Notes: a model not told the origin generated them from the sequence alone. Positions 44,729-53,981 are shown, counted from the stretch's first letter. The stretch: DNA of 54,088 nucleotides from Alicyclobacillus fructus (GCF_017329605.1 NZ_JAFMTY010000023.1:1-54088), one strand, 5' to 3'. A program made the numbers and translations.

Positions 44729-44935
44729 GTGAAGGTGGTACGCAAGGTCCTTCACATGTTTGTGGTGGCGTTTGTCGGCTTGAGCCTGATGCTGTTCACT
44801 GGGTTTGCGCTTCTCGTGTGCGCGGCGCACCGTGAGTGGTGGGGCGCCATCGGCGGCGCGCTGATGGTGCTCGCGGCGATTCTCGCCGCCGCCATCGACA
44901 TTCGGCTGCGAAGCCCCGAGGTGAGGCAGTCGTAA
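44729..44935 (+). CDS. Small two-helix membrane protein, unknown
   Basis: This 68-residue protein begins at GTG 44729, preceded by GGAGGGAAGG. It has two hydrophobic helices (about residues 9-33 and 38-60) joined by a short polar loop (AAHREWW), and a charged tail. No family was recognised. It is clearly translated in view of the site and promoter. Confidence 0.6.
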   Translation: MKVVRKVLHMFVVAFVGLSLMLFTGFALLVCAAHREWWGAIGGALMVLAAILAAAIDIRLRSPEVRQS

Positions 44936-45045
44936 GCACGCCGCCAGCGCCATTTTGGGCGGCGTGAATCGAGACACCCTTTCTTCGGCTCGCATACCCT
45001 GAGGAGAGGCTCCGGTAGGGGCAATGCGAGGAGGAGGGTGCAACC

Positions 45046-45486
45046 ATGGCGGCTTCATCCGGAAAGAAGGGGCGCAAGCCACAGGCGAAGGCCAAGCGGA
45101 CGCAGCAGGCGGCGGCGCCGGTGGATCAGCCACCGCTTTCGGTCGCAGCGCAGCAGCCGCCGGCGGGATCGCTCGACGTGTTGAAGCAAAACTTGGCCGG
45201 AAAGCGGAAGGCCATCTTTGAGATCCTCGAAGACGTCAAGAACGTTCCGCCGGAGTCGTGGCGGGATCCAAACCAGGTCGAGTCGCTGGCGAAAAACTTC
45301 GCGAACAAGCTCGGCCTGCCCGTGCCCGAGAGCCGGTTCAAGCAGTTTGTGAAGGCGTACACGGACGCGACGAAGAACGGCCCGACGACGAACGTCGACG
45401 AGATCGTGAAAAAGTATGGGCCGCCCGTCGACGAGAAGACGCTGAAGGAAATTAAGAAGTTCGTCCCCAAGCAGACGAAGGACTGA
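45046..45486 (+). CDS. Hypothetical protein, Lys/Ala-rich N-terminus with a SpoVIF-like C-terminal pattern
   Basis: This is a 146-residue protein. Residues 1-45 are a basic, Gln/Pro/Ala-rich disordered arm. Residues 50-146 are helical, with DVKNVPPESWRDPNQVESLA, then NKLGLPVPESRFKQFVKAY and VDEIVKKYG. The spacing (a DPxxVxxL-type segment, then PVxxxxxxxFVxA) recalls the small sporulation protein SpoVIF (YjcC), but this is a weak, by-eye likeness. GAGGAGGG precedes the ATG, and a good terminator follows the stop. Confidence 0.5.
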   Translation: MAASSGKKGRKPQAKAKRTQQAAAPVDQPPLSVAAQQPPAGSLDVLKQNLAGKRKAIFEILEDVKNVPPESWRDPNQVESLAKNFANKLGLPVPESRFKQFVKAYTDATKNGPTTNVDEIVKKYGPPVDEKTLKEIKKFVPKQTKD

Positions 45487-45495
45487 AACGAGAAG

Positions 45496-45536
45496 AGGGC
45501 TGATCCCCGCCGATGCGGCGAGGGACCAGCCCTTTC
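45496..45536. terminator. Terminator after the 45046 gene
   Basis: AGGGCTG (45496-45502) pairs with CAGCCCT (45527-45533), with inner GC-rich pairing CCGCC/GGCG, then TTTC. It is probably shared with the convergent gene that ends at 45554. Confidence 0.6.
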
Positions 45537-45553
45537 GCCGTGTTTGGGGGATT

Positions 45554-45832
45554 TTACGTCTGCGGGTCGTTTGATTGGGGCGGCTCATGGCCGGCCTGCG
45601 CGCGCGAGTCCGAAGCCGGCTCGTCTCGAATACAGACGAGCTGCGGAAACGTGCGGTAGACGGAGCGGCGGTTCACGAGCCACAACAGGGCCACCATCCA
45701 GGCGTTGTCGCGCACGCGAAGCCAAAGCGGGCCCGGGCCTGGGAAAAAGAGAAGGTACACGGTCAGGGCGATGTTCACGGCGAAACTGAAGTACCTCGTG
45801 AACCAGGAGATCCACCGGTTGCGCACGGCCAT
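45554..45832 (-). CDS. Small membrane protein, unknown
   Basis: This is a 92-residue protein. The ATG at 45832 has GGGGAGG four bases upstream; a longer frame is not supported. It has two hydrophobic stretches (about residues 12-30 and 43-53) with basic ends, and a polar C-terminal tail of about 35 residues. No family motif was recognised. Confidence 0.5.
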   Translation of the reverse strand: MAVRNRWISWFTRYFSFAVNIALTVYLLFFPGPGPLWLRVRDNAWMVALLWLVNRRSVYRTFPQLVCIRDEPASDSRAQAGHEPPQSNDPQT

Positions 45833-45929
45833 GGCGCCTCCCCGAACAGGTTCATCCTGTCTCCATTGTATCGCAGAGGCATGAGTGTAGGATGATTCGG
45901 ACATGCGCAAATTTCGTGAAGATGAACAA

Positions 45930-45960
45930 GAAGCCGCCCGGGCGGATGGCCAGGCGGCTT
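45930..45960 (-). terminator. Terminator after the 45973 gene
   Basis: On the minus strand AAGCCGCC pairs with GGCGGCTT (45960-45953 with 45938-45931), followed by CTTGTTC. It lies 12 bases past the stop. Confidence 0.6.
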
Positions 45961-45972
45961 ATGACGCGGGGT

Positions 45973-46716
45973 TCAGTTGGGCGCGCGCCCAGTGTCGGCA
46001 CCGGTCGCGGGCCTGGTCGGCGGCGGCACAGGCGTCGGCGGCGGGCCATAATACGGATACGGTGGCGGCGCTCCGTACATCGGCTGCGGCGCAGCGTACG
46101 GCTGCATGGGGGCTGCGTAGGGCGCGTAGGCCGGCGGCGCGTACGTGGGCCCGGGCGCCTGTTGGGCTTGGGGCGGCTGCTGCATGGTCGCGGCCGCGTT
46201 TGGTGCGTTCGGCGCGGACTGCGCGCCTTGCGCCGATCCGGCCGTCTCATGCCCTGACCCGCTTTCGCCGCTGTTGCTGCCCGATCCCTTGAGGAATCCC
46301 TCGGCCAAGGGCGACGACAAGAGCGCGGCGAGAATGTTGGTGAAATCTTCGGTCGTCAGGTTGCGGCCCTTGAACTTGAGCAGTTTGTCGAGTACGCCGC
46401 TTTCCTTCAAAGCCCCGGTCGTGACGTAGAAGGTATCCAGCATCTTGTCGGCCTGCTGGAGATAGTTCAGCCAGTTTTTGACCATGTTTCGCAGATTGCC
46501 GACCGTCTTCAGCGTGTCCTGCATGTTCTTGGGCGTCAGGAGCTGCGATGGGGCAGGCGCCTTGCTGCCCGCCTTCGCCTGCGCGGGCGCGCCGTTTCTC
46601 CCGCCGGATCGCGCGGCGGCTCTTCTTGTTCCCCGCCCGTTCGCGGGGCGCGCCGCCTGCGCCTTCGCGAGCGCGACGCCGGGGATGCGCTCGGCCTTCT
46701 GGGGCTTGGCATTCAT
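45973..46716 (-). CDS. Hypothetical protein with Pro/Tyr/Ala/Gln-rich tail, possibly spore or surface associated
   Basis: This is a 247-residue protein in three parts. Residues 1-60 are basic and Ala/Gly-rich. Residues 60-140 are helical (MQDTLKTVGNLRNMVKNWL, then QADKMLDTFYVTTGALKESG). From about 145 the sequence is low-complexity: a Gly/Ser stretch, then PPQAQQAPG and repeated APYAAPMQPYAAPQPMYG, PPPYPYYGPPP. Such tails occur in spore-coat proteins and in the Bacillus VrrA/YqfQ type, but no homologue is certain. The ATG at 46716 has GAGGTGG six bases upstream. Confidence 0.55.
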   Translation of the reverse strand: MNAKPQKAERIPGVALAKAQAARPANGRGTRRAAARSGGRNGAPAQAKAGSKAPAPSQLLTPKNMQDTLKTVGNLRNMVKNWLNYLQQADKMLDTFYVTTGALKESGVLDKLLKFKGRNLTTEDFTNILAALLSSPLAEGFLKGSGSNSGESGSGHETAGSAQGAQSAPNAPNAAATMQQPPQAQQAPGPTYAPPAYAPYAAPMQPYAAPQPMYGAPPPYPYYGPPPTPVPPPTRPATGADTGRAPN

Positions 46717-46857
46717 CACAGTCCACCTCGTTTCCCCAGCCTGCTCCTAAAGCGTATGACAATCGCCTGAGGGCCGTGCGGGGCATGCGCCCAAGTGGCA
46801 TAGGCTCGGCGGCTTCGGTGGACAATACGCTTGTTGGCACAGCGAGGAGGGGAGCGG

Positions 46858-47100
46858 ATGACGTACAGGCGCGACTTGTACGCGAAGTACGGCGGGGTGC
46901 ACTTCGTGCAACTGGCCCCGGCGCAGGATATCAATCAATTCGTGCGATCGCTGCCGGAGGACAAGCGCGACAGTCTGTTTGAGGTGTTGCAGGCGTTGCA
47001 CAACGCGGGCCTTATCGAGGTGCAGCAAGATCACCAACTCCTCGATGCGCACGGAGAGATCCATCCCGCGCATCCGGGCGCCTCGAGCGAACCGCAGTGA
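46858..47100 (+). CDS. Hypothetical protein, 80 residues
   Basis: The ATG at 46858 has AGCGAGGAGGGG upstream. The protein is soluble, with an N-terminal YRRDLYAKYGGVHFVQLAP, a helical middle, and a His/Asp-containing tail. No family was recognised. A strong shared terminator follows. Confidence 0.5.
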   Translation: MTYRRDLYAKYGGVHFVQLAPAQDINQFVRSLPEDKRDSLFEVLQALHNAGLIEVQQDHQLLDAHGEIHPAHPGASSEPQ

Positions 47101-47118
47101 CGCCGCAACACAAACTGA

Positions 47119-47141
47119 GGGCCCCGAGGCTTCGGGGCCCT
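47119..47141. terminator. Bidirectional terminator
   Basis: GGGCCCCGA (47119-47127) pairs with TCGGGGCCC (47132-47140) around a 4-base loop, with TTGCG after it. It serves the convergent 46858 and aspB genes. Confidence 0.6.
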
Positions 47142-47159
47142 TGCGTCGAATTGCGAATG

Positions 47160-48350
47160 TCAGTTCGTGAGCTTGCTGTGGAATTCGCGCATGCGATTCA
47201 CGGCTTCGATGACGTCCTCGTCGCGCACGGCGTACGAGAAGCGGACGTAGCCCGGCGCGCCGAACGCCTCGCCCGGGACGGTCGCGACGAGCGCGTGCTC
47301 GAGCAACAGTTCGCAGTAGTCCGCGCTCGTCTCGATGGCCTGGCCCTCGTATCGGCGCCCGAGGACGCCGCGGATGTCGGGGAACGCGTAAAATGCGCCT
47401 TCGGGCACGAGGCAGCGCACGCCCTCGAGGCTGTTGAGCCCCGCCACGAGCGCATCGCGGCGGCGGCGGAAGACGTCGATCACGCCAGGATCGAAGTGCG
47501 CAAGCGCCGTTTCGCCCGCGATTTGCGACATGGTCGCAGGGCTGCCCGTGGAGTGGCTCTGGAAGCTCGCCATGGCCTTGGCGAGATCGAGCGGCGCCGC
47601 CACGTAGCCGAGGCGCCACCCCGTCATCGCGAACGCCTTCGAGAAGCCGTTCACGACGAGCGCGCGATCGTACAGATCCGGGCACACCGCGACGAGGCTG
47701 ACGTGCTTCACGCCGTAGACCAAGCGCTCGTAGATCTCGTCGAGCACCACGTAGATGTCGTGCTGGCGGAGGACTTCGCCGAGCGCCTTCAACTCTTCCT
47801 CGTGGTACACGGATCCGGTCGGGTTGCACGGGCTGTTCAAAAGCACGGCCTTCGTCCGCGGCGTGATGGCCGCAGCGAGTTGGTCTGGCGTGAGCTTGAA
47901 GCCCGTCTCGGGCCCGCACTCGATCACGACGGGCTTACCGCCCGCGACGCGGATCTGCTCCGGATACGAGGTCCAGTACGGCGCGGGGAGAATCACCTCG
48001 TCGCCTTCGTCGAGGATGGTCACGAAGATGTTGTACAGCGTGTGCTTCGCGCCGTTCGAGACCACGATTTGCTCCGGCGCGTAATGAAGGCCGTTTTCGG
48101 CCTGAAGTTTATGCGCGATGGCCTTGCGGAGGGCCAGCATGCCCGCGGCCTCCGTGTAGCGGGTCTGCCCGTTGGTGATGGCGCGGATGCCCGCGAAGGC
48201 GGCCGGAACCGGCGTCTGAAAGTCCGGTTCGCCGACGCTCATGTTGATCACCGGCTGGCCCTTGGCGATGAGTTGCTTGGTCTTGCTGTCGACGCTCATG
48301 GTCGCCGACGGCCGGATGGTTCTGACTCGTCTCGACAGACGCTCTTCCAC
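47160..48350 (-). CDS. aspB: Aspartate aminotransferase, class I
   Basis: This 396-residue PLP enzyme moves the amino group between aspartate and 2-oxoglutarate. SVGEPDFQTP, NGAKHTLYN, NSPCNPTGSVYHEEEL, DEIYERLVYG and the PLP lysine in NGFSKAFAMTGWRLGY are all present and match the thermostable Bacillus-type enzyme. GTG at 48350 fits the family N-terminus (LSRRVRTIRPSATM) and has GGGGG upstream. An ATG at 48383 overlaps the -10 promoter element and is unlikely to be used. Confidence 0.92.
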   Translation of the reverse strand: MEERLSRRVRTIRPSATMSVDSKTKQLIAKGQPVINMSVGEPDFQTPVPAAFAGIRAITNGQTRYTEAAGMLALRKAIAHKLQAENGLHYAPEQIVVSNGAKHTLYNIFVTILDEGDEVILPAPYWTSYPEQIRVAGGKPVVIECGPETGFKLTPDQLAAAITPRTKAVLLNSPCNPTGSVYHEEELKALGEVLRQHDIYVVLDEIYERLVYGVKHVSLVAVCPDLYDRALVVNGFSKAFAMTGWRLGYVAAPLDLAKAMASFQSHSTGSPATMSQIAGETALAHFDPGVIDVFRRRRDALVAGLNSLEGVRCLVPEGAFYAFPDIRGVLGRRYEGQAIETSADYCELLLEHALVATVPGEAFGAPGYVRFSYAVRDEDVIEAVNRMREFHSKLTN

Positions 48351-48381
48351 TCGTTCACGCCCCCATGGATTACTCTCCGCC

Positions 48382-48390
48382 ATTGTACCA
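48382..48390 (-). promoter_or_regulatory. Extended -10 promoter of aspB
   Basis: On the minus strand TG-G-TACAAT (-10 at 48387-48382) would start transcription near 48375, about 25 bases before the GTG. This supports the GTG start over the ATG at 48383. Confidence 0.5.
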
Positions 48391-48482
48391 CAGGCCGGGC
48401 TCGACTTGTCGCAAGATTCCGCGCCGGAGCGAGCCTTGCCCGCGCGCGTGCGGCATTGCGCAGGGCGCGGGCCGCGCCGAGC

Positions 48483-50516
48483 CTAGAAGAGCCGCCGCAG
48501 CCAGTTCCACCATCGGCTCGGCGCGGGTTCGGGCACGACCGGAGGCCGATGAAGCGGGCACGTGGCTGTGGGGGCGGTTCCTGGCAGGAAGTAGTCCGTC
48601 TCCGCGGCGCCGCACTGAGGCGTGGCGAGCGCGCCGGACAGCGGGTCGATCCGGACGGCCTCGAGATCGGACGGCGGCGTGTACCACGGCCCGGGCAGGT
48701 GCGCCTGCGCCGTCCCCATGAACTTCCCCCAGATAGGCGCCGCGAGGTGAGACTCCTGCACCGTGAGCGGCCGGCCCGAGTCGTAACCCACCCACACCGC
48801 CACCACAAGCCGGGGCGTGTAACCCACCATCCAGGCGTCTGTATCCGTCGTGCCGGTCTTCGCCGCGGCCGGAGCGTGCAGGTACGGCCGAGCGCCGTAT
48901 CCGGTTCCGCCCGGGGCGAGCACACTCTGCATGAGATCGGTCATCTGAAACGCGAGCTCAGGCGAGATGACGCGCGTCTTCTCGAGCGGATGGACCGTCC
49001 GGCCGTATGGCGTGTCGACGGACTCGACCGCGTGCGGCGTGACCCTGTAGCCGCCGTTGGCGAAGGCCGCGTAGGCCGCCGCCAGTTCCACCGGGGTGAC
49101 GGGAAACACGCCGAGGGCAAGGGAGGGATAAGGCTTCATCTCCTCCTGAATCCCGAGCTTCTTGGCGAAGTCTACGACGTTTTGGGCTCCGATGGCCAAC
49201 TCCGTCTGCACGGCGTACACGTTGTCCGACCGGGCGATGGCTTCCCGCAGCGTGAGCGGCCGGCCGGCGTAGATGTCGCCGTAGTCGTGCACCGTGTATT
49301 CGTCCTTGGGGGACGGGCCGTAGATGAACGTCGTGAGCTTTGAGTCCACCTCGCGCGCGGGCGTCCAACCGCGCGTGAGCGCCGCCCCGTAGACGAACGC
49401 CTTGAACGTCGATCCCGGCTGCCGCTTGCCGAGCGCCCGGTTGAACGGGCTCTCGCGGTAGTCTCGCCCACCGACGAGCGCGCGGATGGCGCCGGTTTGC
49501 GGATCCAGGGCCACGAGCGCCGCTTCGAGCTGGCTTCCCTTCGGCAGCGTCGACTGAATGGCGCGCTCCGCCGCCTTTTGCAGCAGCGGGTCGAGCGTCG
49601 TGTGGATGCGGACGTAGCCCGCGTCGAGATCACCATCTGTGAGCCGGGTCATGCGCTTGGCCTCGTTGAACGCCATCTCGCTGAAGTACGGCGCCTGAAG
49701 CGTCGGTGGCTGGTGGCGCGCAATGTGTAGGGGCTCGGCGTACGCGGCGTCCGCCTCGGCCTGTGTGATGTAACCCGTCTGCACCATGCGCTCGAGCACC
49801 ACTCTCTGGCGGGCCTTGGCGCGCTCCGGGTGATCGAGCGGCGAGTACAGCGCCGGCCCCTTCGGCAGACCAGCGAGCAAGGCGCTTTCGGCGAGATCGA
49901 GCGACTGAACCGGTTTGCCGAAGTAGAGCTGACTTGCCGCGGGGGCGCCGTACGCGCCGTGCCCGTAGTAGACGACGTTGAGGTATCGGTCCAGAATCCA
50001 GTCCTTCGGCTCGTGCAACTCGAGCTGCAGGGCGAGCATGGCCTCCCGCAGCTTGCGGCCGAACGTGCGATCCTGGGTGAGGTACAGGTTTTTTGCGAGC
50101 TGCTGCGTGATGGTGGATCCGCCCTGGACGATCTCGCCATGGCGTACGTTGACCGCCACCGCGCGGAGCGTGGAGCGCACGCTGATGGCGTGATCGCGGT
50201 AGAAATTCGCGTCTTCGGTCGCGAGTGTGGCCTCGACCAGCCAGCGCGGGAACGCACCGAGAGGCAGGGCAGCCCGCGCCTGTCCGGCGGGCGACCAGAG
50301 CGCGATGGGGCGGCCGTCCGCGCTGGTCAGTTCGGTCGGCGCGGTCTTAGCGGTCGACGGAAGAGGGAGGAGCTTGAGGCCCACGAGCACGAGCGAGGTA
50401 CCGACGAATCCGGCGCCGAATGCGGCACCAAAGGCCACGGCGGCGGCTCGGGCGAAGGAACGCCGGGTGCGGCGCGGAAGCGGCGAATCGGCGTCGGAAA
50501 GGAAAGGTTTCGGCAT
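48483..50516 (-). CDS. Class A penicillin-binding protein (bifunctional transglycosylase/transpeptidase)
   Basis: This 677-residue enzyme builds and cross-links peptidoglycan outside the membrane. Residues 1-30 are a basic cytoplasmic stretch, then a membrane anchor (about 30-55). The glycosyltransferase motifs are TEDANFYRDH and GGSTITQQLAKNL. The transpeptidase motifs are the active Ser in PGSTFKAF, the SDN triad and AAKTGTTDTDAW (KTG). A short Pro-rich tail follows. The ATG at 50516 has GGAGG nine bases upstream; a longer frame is not supported. It matches the PBP1A type. Confidence 0.94.
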   Translation of the reverse strand: MPKPFLSDADSPLPRRTRRSFARAAAVAFGAAFGAGFVGTSLVLVGLKLLPLPSTAKTAPTELTSADGRPIALWSPAGQARAALPLGAFPRWLVEATLATEDANFYRDHAISVRSTLRAVAVNVRHGEIVQGGSTITQQLAKNLYLTQDRTFGRKLREAMLALQLELHEPKDWILDRYLNVVYYGHGAYGAPAASQLYFGKPVQSLDLAESALLAGLPKGPALYSPLDHPERAKARQRVVLERMVQTGYITQAEADAAYAEPLHIARHQPPTLQAPYFSEMAFNEAKRMTRLTDGDLDAGYVRIHTTLDPLLQKAAERAIQSTLPKGSQLEAALVALDPQTGAIRALVGGRDYRESPFNRALGKRQPGSTFKAFVYGAALTRGWTPAREVDSKLTTFIYGPSPKDEYTVHDYGDIYAGRPLTLREAIARSDNVYAVQTELAIGAQNVVDFAKKLGIQEEMKPYPSLALGVFPVTPVELAAAYAAFANGGYRVTPHAVESVDTPYGRTVHPLEKTRVISPELAFQMTDLMQSVLAPGGTGYGARPYLHAPAAAKTGTTDTDAWMVGYTPRLVVAVWVGYDSGRPLTVQESHLAAPIWGKFMGTAQAHLPGPWYTPPSDLEAVRIDPLSGALATPQCGAAETDYFLPGTAPTATCPLHRPPVVPEPAPSRWWNWLRRLF

Positions 50517-50714
50517 GGCGCGGGACCTCCGGACACGAATGAAGATGGGCACATCGGTAGTGTGCGCAGCGATAAGAAAAATATGCCAAGCCTCGTGCCC
50601 GCGCGAGGCCGATACTTGCCACAGGGAGCGAGGTCACGTAGACTGAGAACAGAGGCGTGGAGTTCGTTTGTTTCGATTGTGAATTTTTGTTTCATATTCG
50701 AAAGGAGGATACCG

Positions 50715-51737
50715 GTGAAGGCCTGGGTCGTGCGAGAATTGGGGCACCATCGCGACGTGCTGCGCCTTGAAGATACCCCCGATCCGGCGATGCAGCCGGG
50801 GAGCGCGCGCATTCGCGTCGAGGCGGCGGCGTTGAACTTCCTGGATCTGCTGGTCTGCCAGGGGCAGTATCAGGAGAAGCCGCCCCTTCCCTTCACGCCT
50901 GGCGTCGAGGTCTGCGGGGTGGTGGAAGAGGTCGCGCCGGGATCGACGTTTCAGGTGGGCGATCGCGTCATTGCCCTGCCGCAGCTGCCGCACGGCGGCC
51001 TGGCGGAACAGGTGGTGGTGCCGCTCGCGCAGGTGCACAGGGTGCCTCAGGGCGCGTCTCCGGCGGAGGCCGCGGCGATGTTCATCACCTACCATACCGC
51101 GTATTACGCGCTCCATCGCCTGGCGCGGCTCCAACCCGGCGAGGTGTTGTTGGTGCATGCGGGCGCGGGCGGGGTCGGGTCAGCGGCGATTCAACTCGGC
51201 AAAGCGGCGGGCGCGCGCGTCATTGCGACGGCGGGCGGACCGGAAAAGGTGGAGACGTGCCGCCAGCTTGGCGCGGACGAGGCGGTCGACTACCGCAGCG
51301 GAGATTTTGTGGAGGTGGTGAAAGCGTTCACATCGGGCCGCGGCGCGGACGTCATCTTCGATCCGGTGGGCGGAGACGTGTTCGACGCGTCGCGCAGGTG
51401 CATCGCGTTCGAAGGGCGGCTGCTCGTCATCGGGTTTGCGAGCGGGCGGATCCCACAGGCGCCCATGAACCACGCGCTTGTCAAGAACTACAGCCTCGTG
51501 GGCGTGCACTGGGGACTCTTTCATCGGTTGTACCCAGACGCGGTTCGCGAGATGCACGAGGAGCTCATCCGATTGTATGAGGCGGGGCGCATCCGCCCGC
51601 TGGTGCGGCATGTGTACCCATTCGAAGACGTGATTCCCGCGATGGATGCGCTCGGCGGGCGGCAGACGGTTGGGAAGGTCATCGTATCCGTGTCGCGACG
51701 CGATGCGGACGCATGGCCCGAGCGAGAAGGGAGATAG
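50715..51737 (+). CDS. NADPH:quinone oxidoreductase, medium-chain dehydrogenase family
   Basis: This is a 340-residue protein without zinc-binding residues. LVHAGAGGVGSAAIQLGKAAGARVIAT is the NADP Rossmann motif, TPGVEVCGVVEEV is the family GHE-like variant, and FDPVGGDVFDASRRC follows. It resembles the quinone reductases near fatty-acid oxidation genes, and the long acyl-CoA dehydrogenase gene follows four bases later. GTG at 50715 has AAAGGAGGA upstream. The pair likely acts on acyl-CoA or enoyl-CoA intermediates, but this is inferred from context. Confidence 0.85.
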   Translation: MKAWVVRELGHHRDVLRLEDTPDPAMQPGSARIRVEAAALNFLDLLVCQGQYQEKPPLPFTPGVEVCGVVEEVAPGSTFQVGDRVIALPQLPHGGLAEQVVVPLAQVHRVPQGASPAEAAAMFITYHTAYYALHRLARLQPGEVLLVHAGAGGVGSAAIQLGKAAGARVIATAGGPEKVETCRQLGADEAVDYRSGDFVEVVKAFTSGRGADVIFDPVGGDVFDASRRCIAFEGRLLVIGFASGRIPQAPMNHALVKNYSLVGVHWGLFHRLYPDAVREMHEELIRLYEAGRIRPLVRHVYPFEDVIPAMDALGGRQTVGKVIVSVSRRDADAWPEREGR

Positions 51738-51741
51738 GAGC

Positions 51742-53499
51742 ATGGAGCAGGTTCAGGTGCCAGGTGGGGAATTTTTGGTGCCGTCGGCCGATCCTGCGGA
51801 CGTCTACACGCCGGAGGAGTTCACCGAGGAACACCGCATGATTCGGAAGACCGCGCGCGACTTCGTGGAACGGGAGGTCTGGCCCCAGCAGGATGCCATC
51901 GAGGCCGAGGATTTCGACCGCGTGGTCCAGCTTCTGAAGCGGGCGGGCGATCTCGGCCTTCTCGCGCACAGCGTGCCGGAGGCGTACGGGGGCCTTGGGC
52001 TCGACAAGATTTCCAAGGGCATCGTGGGCGAGATGGTGGGAATGACGGGCGCGTACGGCGTCGCGCATTCCAACCACACCTGCATCGCGACGCTGCCCAT
52101 CACATACTTTGCGAGCGAGGCCGTTAAGCACCGCGTCCTGCCGAAGATGGCGAGCGGAGAATATCTCGGCGCCTACTGCCTGACCGAGCCCACGGCCGGA
52201 TCGGACGCGCTCGCGGCGAAGACGGTGGCGCGGCTCAGCGAAGATGGCACGCACTACCTCATCTCGGGAACGAAGCAGTTCATCACGAACGCGGGATTCG
52301 CGGACACGTTCGTCGTGTACGCGAAAATCGATGGCGAACACTTCACCGCGTTCCTCGTGGAGCGATCCTTTCCCGGCATTTCCCTCGGGCCCGAGGAGCA
52401 GAAGATGGGCATCCATGGATCGTCGACGCGCCAGGTGATCTTCGACGACTGCCCGGTGCCCGTGGAAAACGTCATTGGCGAGGTGGGCCGAGGGCACGCG
52501 GTGGCGCTTGGCGTGCTGAATCTCGGCCGGTTCAATCTCGGCGCGGGCAACGTCGGCGGGGCGAAGCGGGCGCTCGCGGTGGCGGCCCGCTATGCGGCGG
52601 AACGGCGCCAGTTCGGCCGGGCCATCGCGGAGTTTCCCGCCACGCAGGCGAAGCTGGCCTCTGTGGCGGCGCGGATCTATGCGGCGGAGTCGCTCGTCTA
52701 CCGGACGGCGGCGATGCTCGAAGGCGCGCTGGCGCCGCTCTACGGCGAAGTGCCCACGCGCGAGAAGGAAGCGCGGCTGCGCGAGCACGCCATCGAGTGC
52801 GCGGTGTGCAAGGTGCACGGATCCGAGACGCTGTGGAAAGCCGCGGACGAGGCGGTGCAGATCCACGGCGGGTACGGCTACATCCGCGAGTATCACGTCG
52901 AGCGGATGCTCCGCGACGCGCGCATTCAGCGCATCTTCGAGGGAACGAACGAGATCAACCGCCTGCTCATCCCCACCCACTTTCTGCGCCGCGTGAGTCG
53001 TCAACCGGAGATGGTCTCCCGCTTGTCCGCGGCGGTGGACGCGCTGGGCAAGCCGGTGGAGGTGCGCGGTGGTCCGATGGCCCACGAGCGCGCGGCGGTC
53101 GAGCAGATGCGCGCGCTGTACCTCGCCGGCTGCGCCTTGGTGGCGGATCGGTTCGCCGGCCGGCTCGACGCGGAGCAAGAGGTTGCGATGCATCTGGCCG
53201 ATCTCGCCATTTCTCTCTACGCCGCGGAGAGCGCGCTGGCGCGCGCGGAAAAGGCGGCGTCCGGGGCGCAGGCCGAGGTGCATGCGGCGCTTGCCAGCGT
53301 CGCGGTGGACGATGAGATCCAGGCGGCGGTGCAGGCCGCGGTCGCGCTCTTCGCCGCGATTGGCGATCACGCGGGTGTGCGGGAGCGGGCACTCGACGCC
53401 ATCCGCAACCTCGCGGGCCTGCGCGATCCTGACGGGATCGCAAGGCGGCGCAAGTTGGCGCGCGCAGTGGTGGAACAAGGCGGATACCCGATCGACTGA
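51742..53499 (+). CDS. Long acyl-CoA dehydrogenase (FadE/YusJ-like)
   Basis: This 585-residue flavoenzyme catalyses the first step of fatty acid beta-oxidation. The N-terminal 400 residues form the usual fold: AYCLTEPTAGSDALAAKT binds FAD, GGYGYIREYHVERMLRDARI is the second signature, and the catalytic Glu is in RIFEGTNEINRLLIP. The last 160 residues form an extra helical domain, as in Bacillus YusJ (about 594 residues). The ATG at 51742 follows qor by four bases. A strong terminator ends the two-gene operon. Confidence 0.92.
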   Translation: MEQVQVPGGEFLVPSADPADVYTPEEFTEEHRMIRKTARDFVEREVWPQQDAIEAEDFDRVVQLLKRAGDLGLLAHSVPEAYGGLGLDKISKGIVGEMVGMTGAYGVAHSNHTCIATLPITYFASEAVKHRVLPKMASGEYLGAYCLTEPTAGSDALAAKTVARLSEDGTHYLISGTKQFITNAGFADTFVVYAKIDGEHFTAFLVERSFPGISLGPEEQKMGIHGSSTRQVIFDDCPVPVENVIGEVGRGHAVALGVLNLGRFNLGAGNVGGAKRALAVAARYAAERRQFGRAIAEFPATQAKLASVAARIYAAESLVYRTAAMLEGALAPLYGEVPTREKEARLREHAIECAVCKVHGSETLWKAADEAVQIHGGYGYIREYHVERMLRDARIQRIFEGTNEINRLLIPTHFLRRVSRQPEMVSRLSAAVDALGKPVEVRGGPMAHERAAVEQMRALYLAGCALVADRFAGRLDAEQEVAMHLADLAISLYAAESALARAEKAASGAQAEVHAALASVAVDDEIQAAVQAAVALFAAIGDHAGVRERALDAIRNLAGLRDPDGIARRRKLARAVVEQGGYPID

Positions 53500-53522
53500 A
53501 TGGGCGCTGTGTTTAGGCAGTC

Positions 53523-53555
53523 GAGGCAGCCCTGGGGCAGGGCTGCCTCGTTCGT
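53523..53555 (+). terminator. Intrinsic terminator of the acyl-CoA dehydrogenase operon
   Basis: GAGGCAGCCCT (53523-53533) pairs exactly with AGGGCTGCCTC (53539-53549) around a 5-base loop; GTTCGT follows. The U-run is short but the stem is very strong. Confidence 0.65.
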
Positions 53556-53636
53556 GTACAGGGCGGTGGAAAGAAGGGCGCTTTGCTGAACCAGCGGTGG
53601 TCCCCGAGGCATCCTTGCGGAACGCGTGGCCGAGTG

Positions 53637-53981
53637 CTACGGATGATGGGGTGTGGATAGCATGAGGGCCCCGATGGTTCCCTCAGCGGAGATGATGGCA
53701 AGCGTCACGGCCATCACGGCAGTTGCCCAACGAGAGACGTGAGACGATTCAATTTCACTCAATCCACAGCACGATCCCGCCATGGTCACGCGCGATGGCG
53801 AAGCCATGGTGGCACTCGATGCGGCCACGTTTTGTAATGAAACAGCCAGGCCAACCGGAAGGCCGATGGCTCGCGCGGCTTGAGCCTGGAATGACGCGAA
53901 CATCGCGTTCGCGGCGGAATTGCTGCCTGTTAAATATCCTCCCAGACCCCCAAGAAAAGGTATCCACGCGATATAGGCTCG
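53637..53981 (-). pseudogene. L-lactate permease (LctP/LldP) C-terminal remnant
   Basis: About 115 residues match the last part of lactate permease: IPFLGGLGGYLTGSNSAANAM, then ASFQAQAARAIGLPVGLAVS and ASPSRVTMAGSCCGLSE, then a final helix. The preceding DNA on the minus strand does not encode the other 430 residues; instead a terminator-like hairpin lies at 54020-54056. The frame is open but has no plausible start for a transporter. It is a truncated gene end. Confidence 0.7.

Noticed and set aside
49830-51737. A 635-codon plus-strand frame across the PBP gene
   Set aside because: The first 295 codons are the antisense of the PBP gene and its upstream region. Only the part from GTG 50715 is the oxidoreductase.
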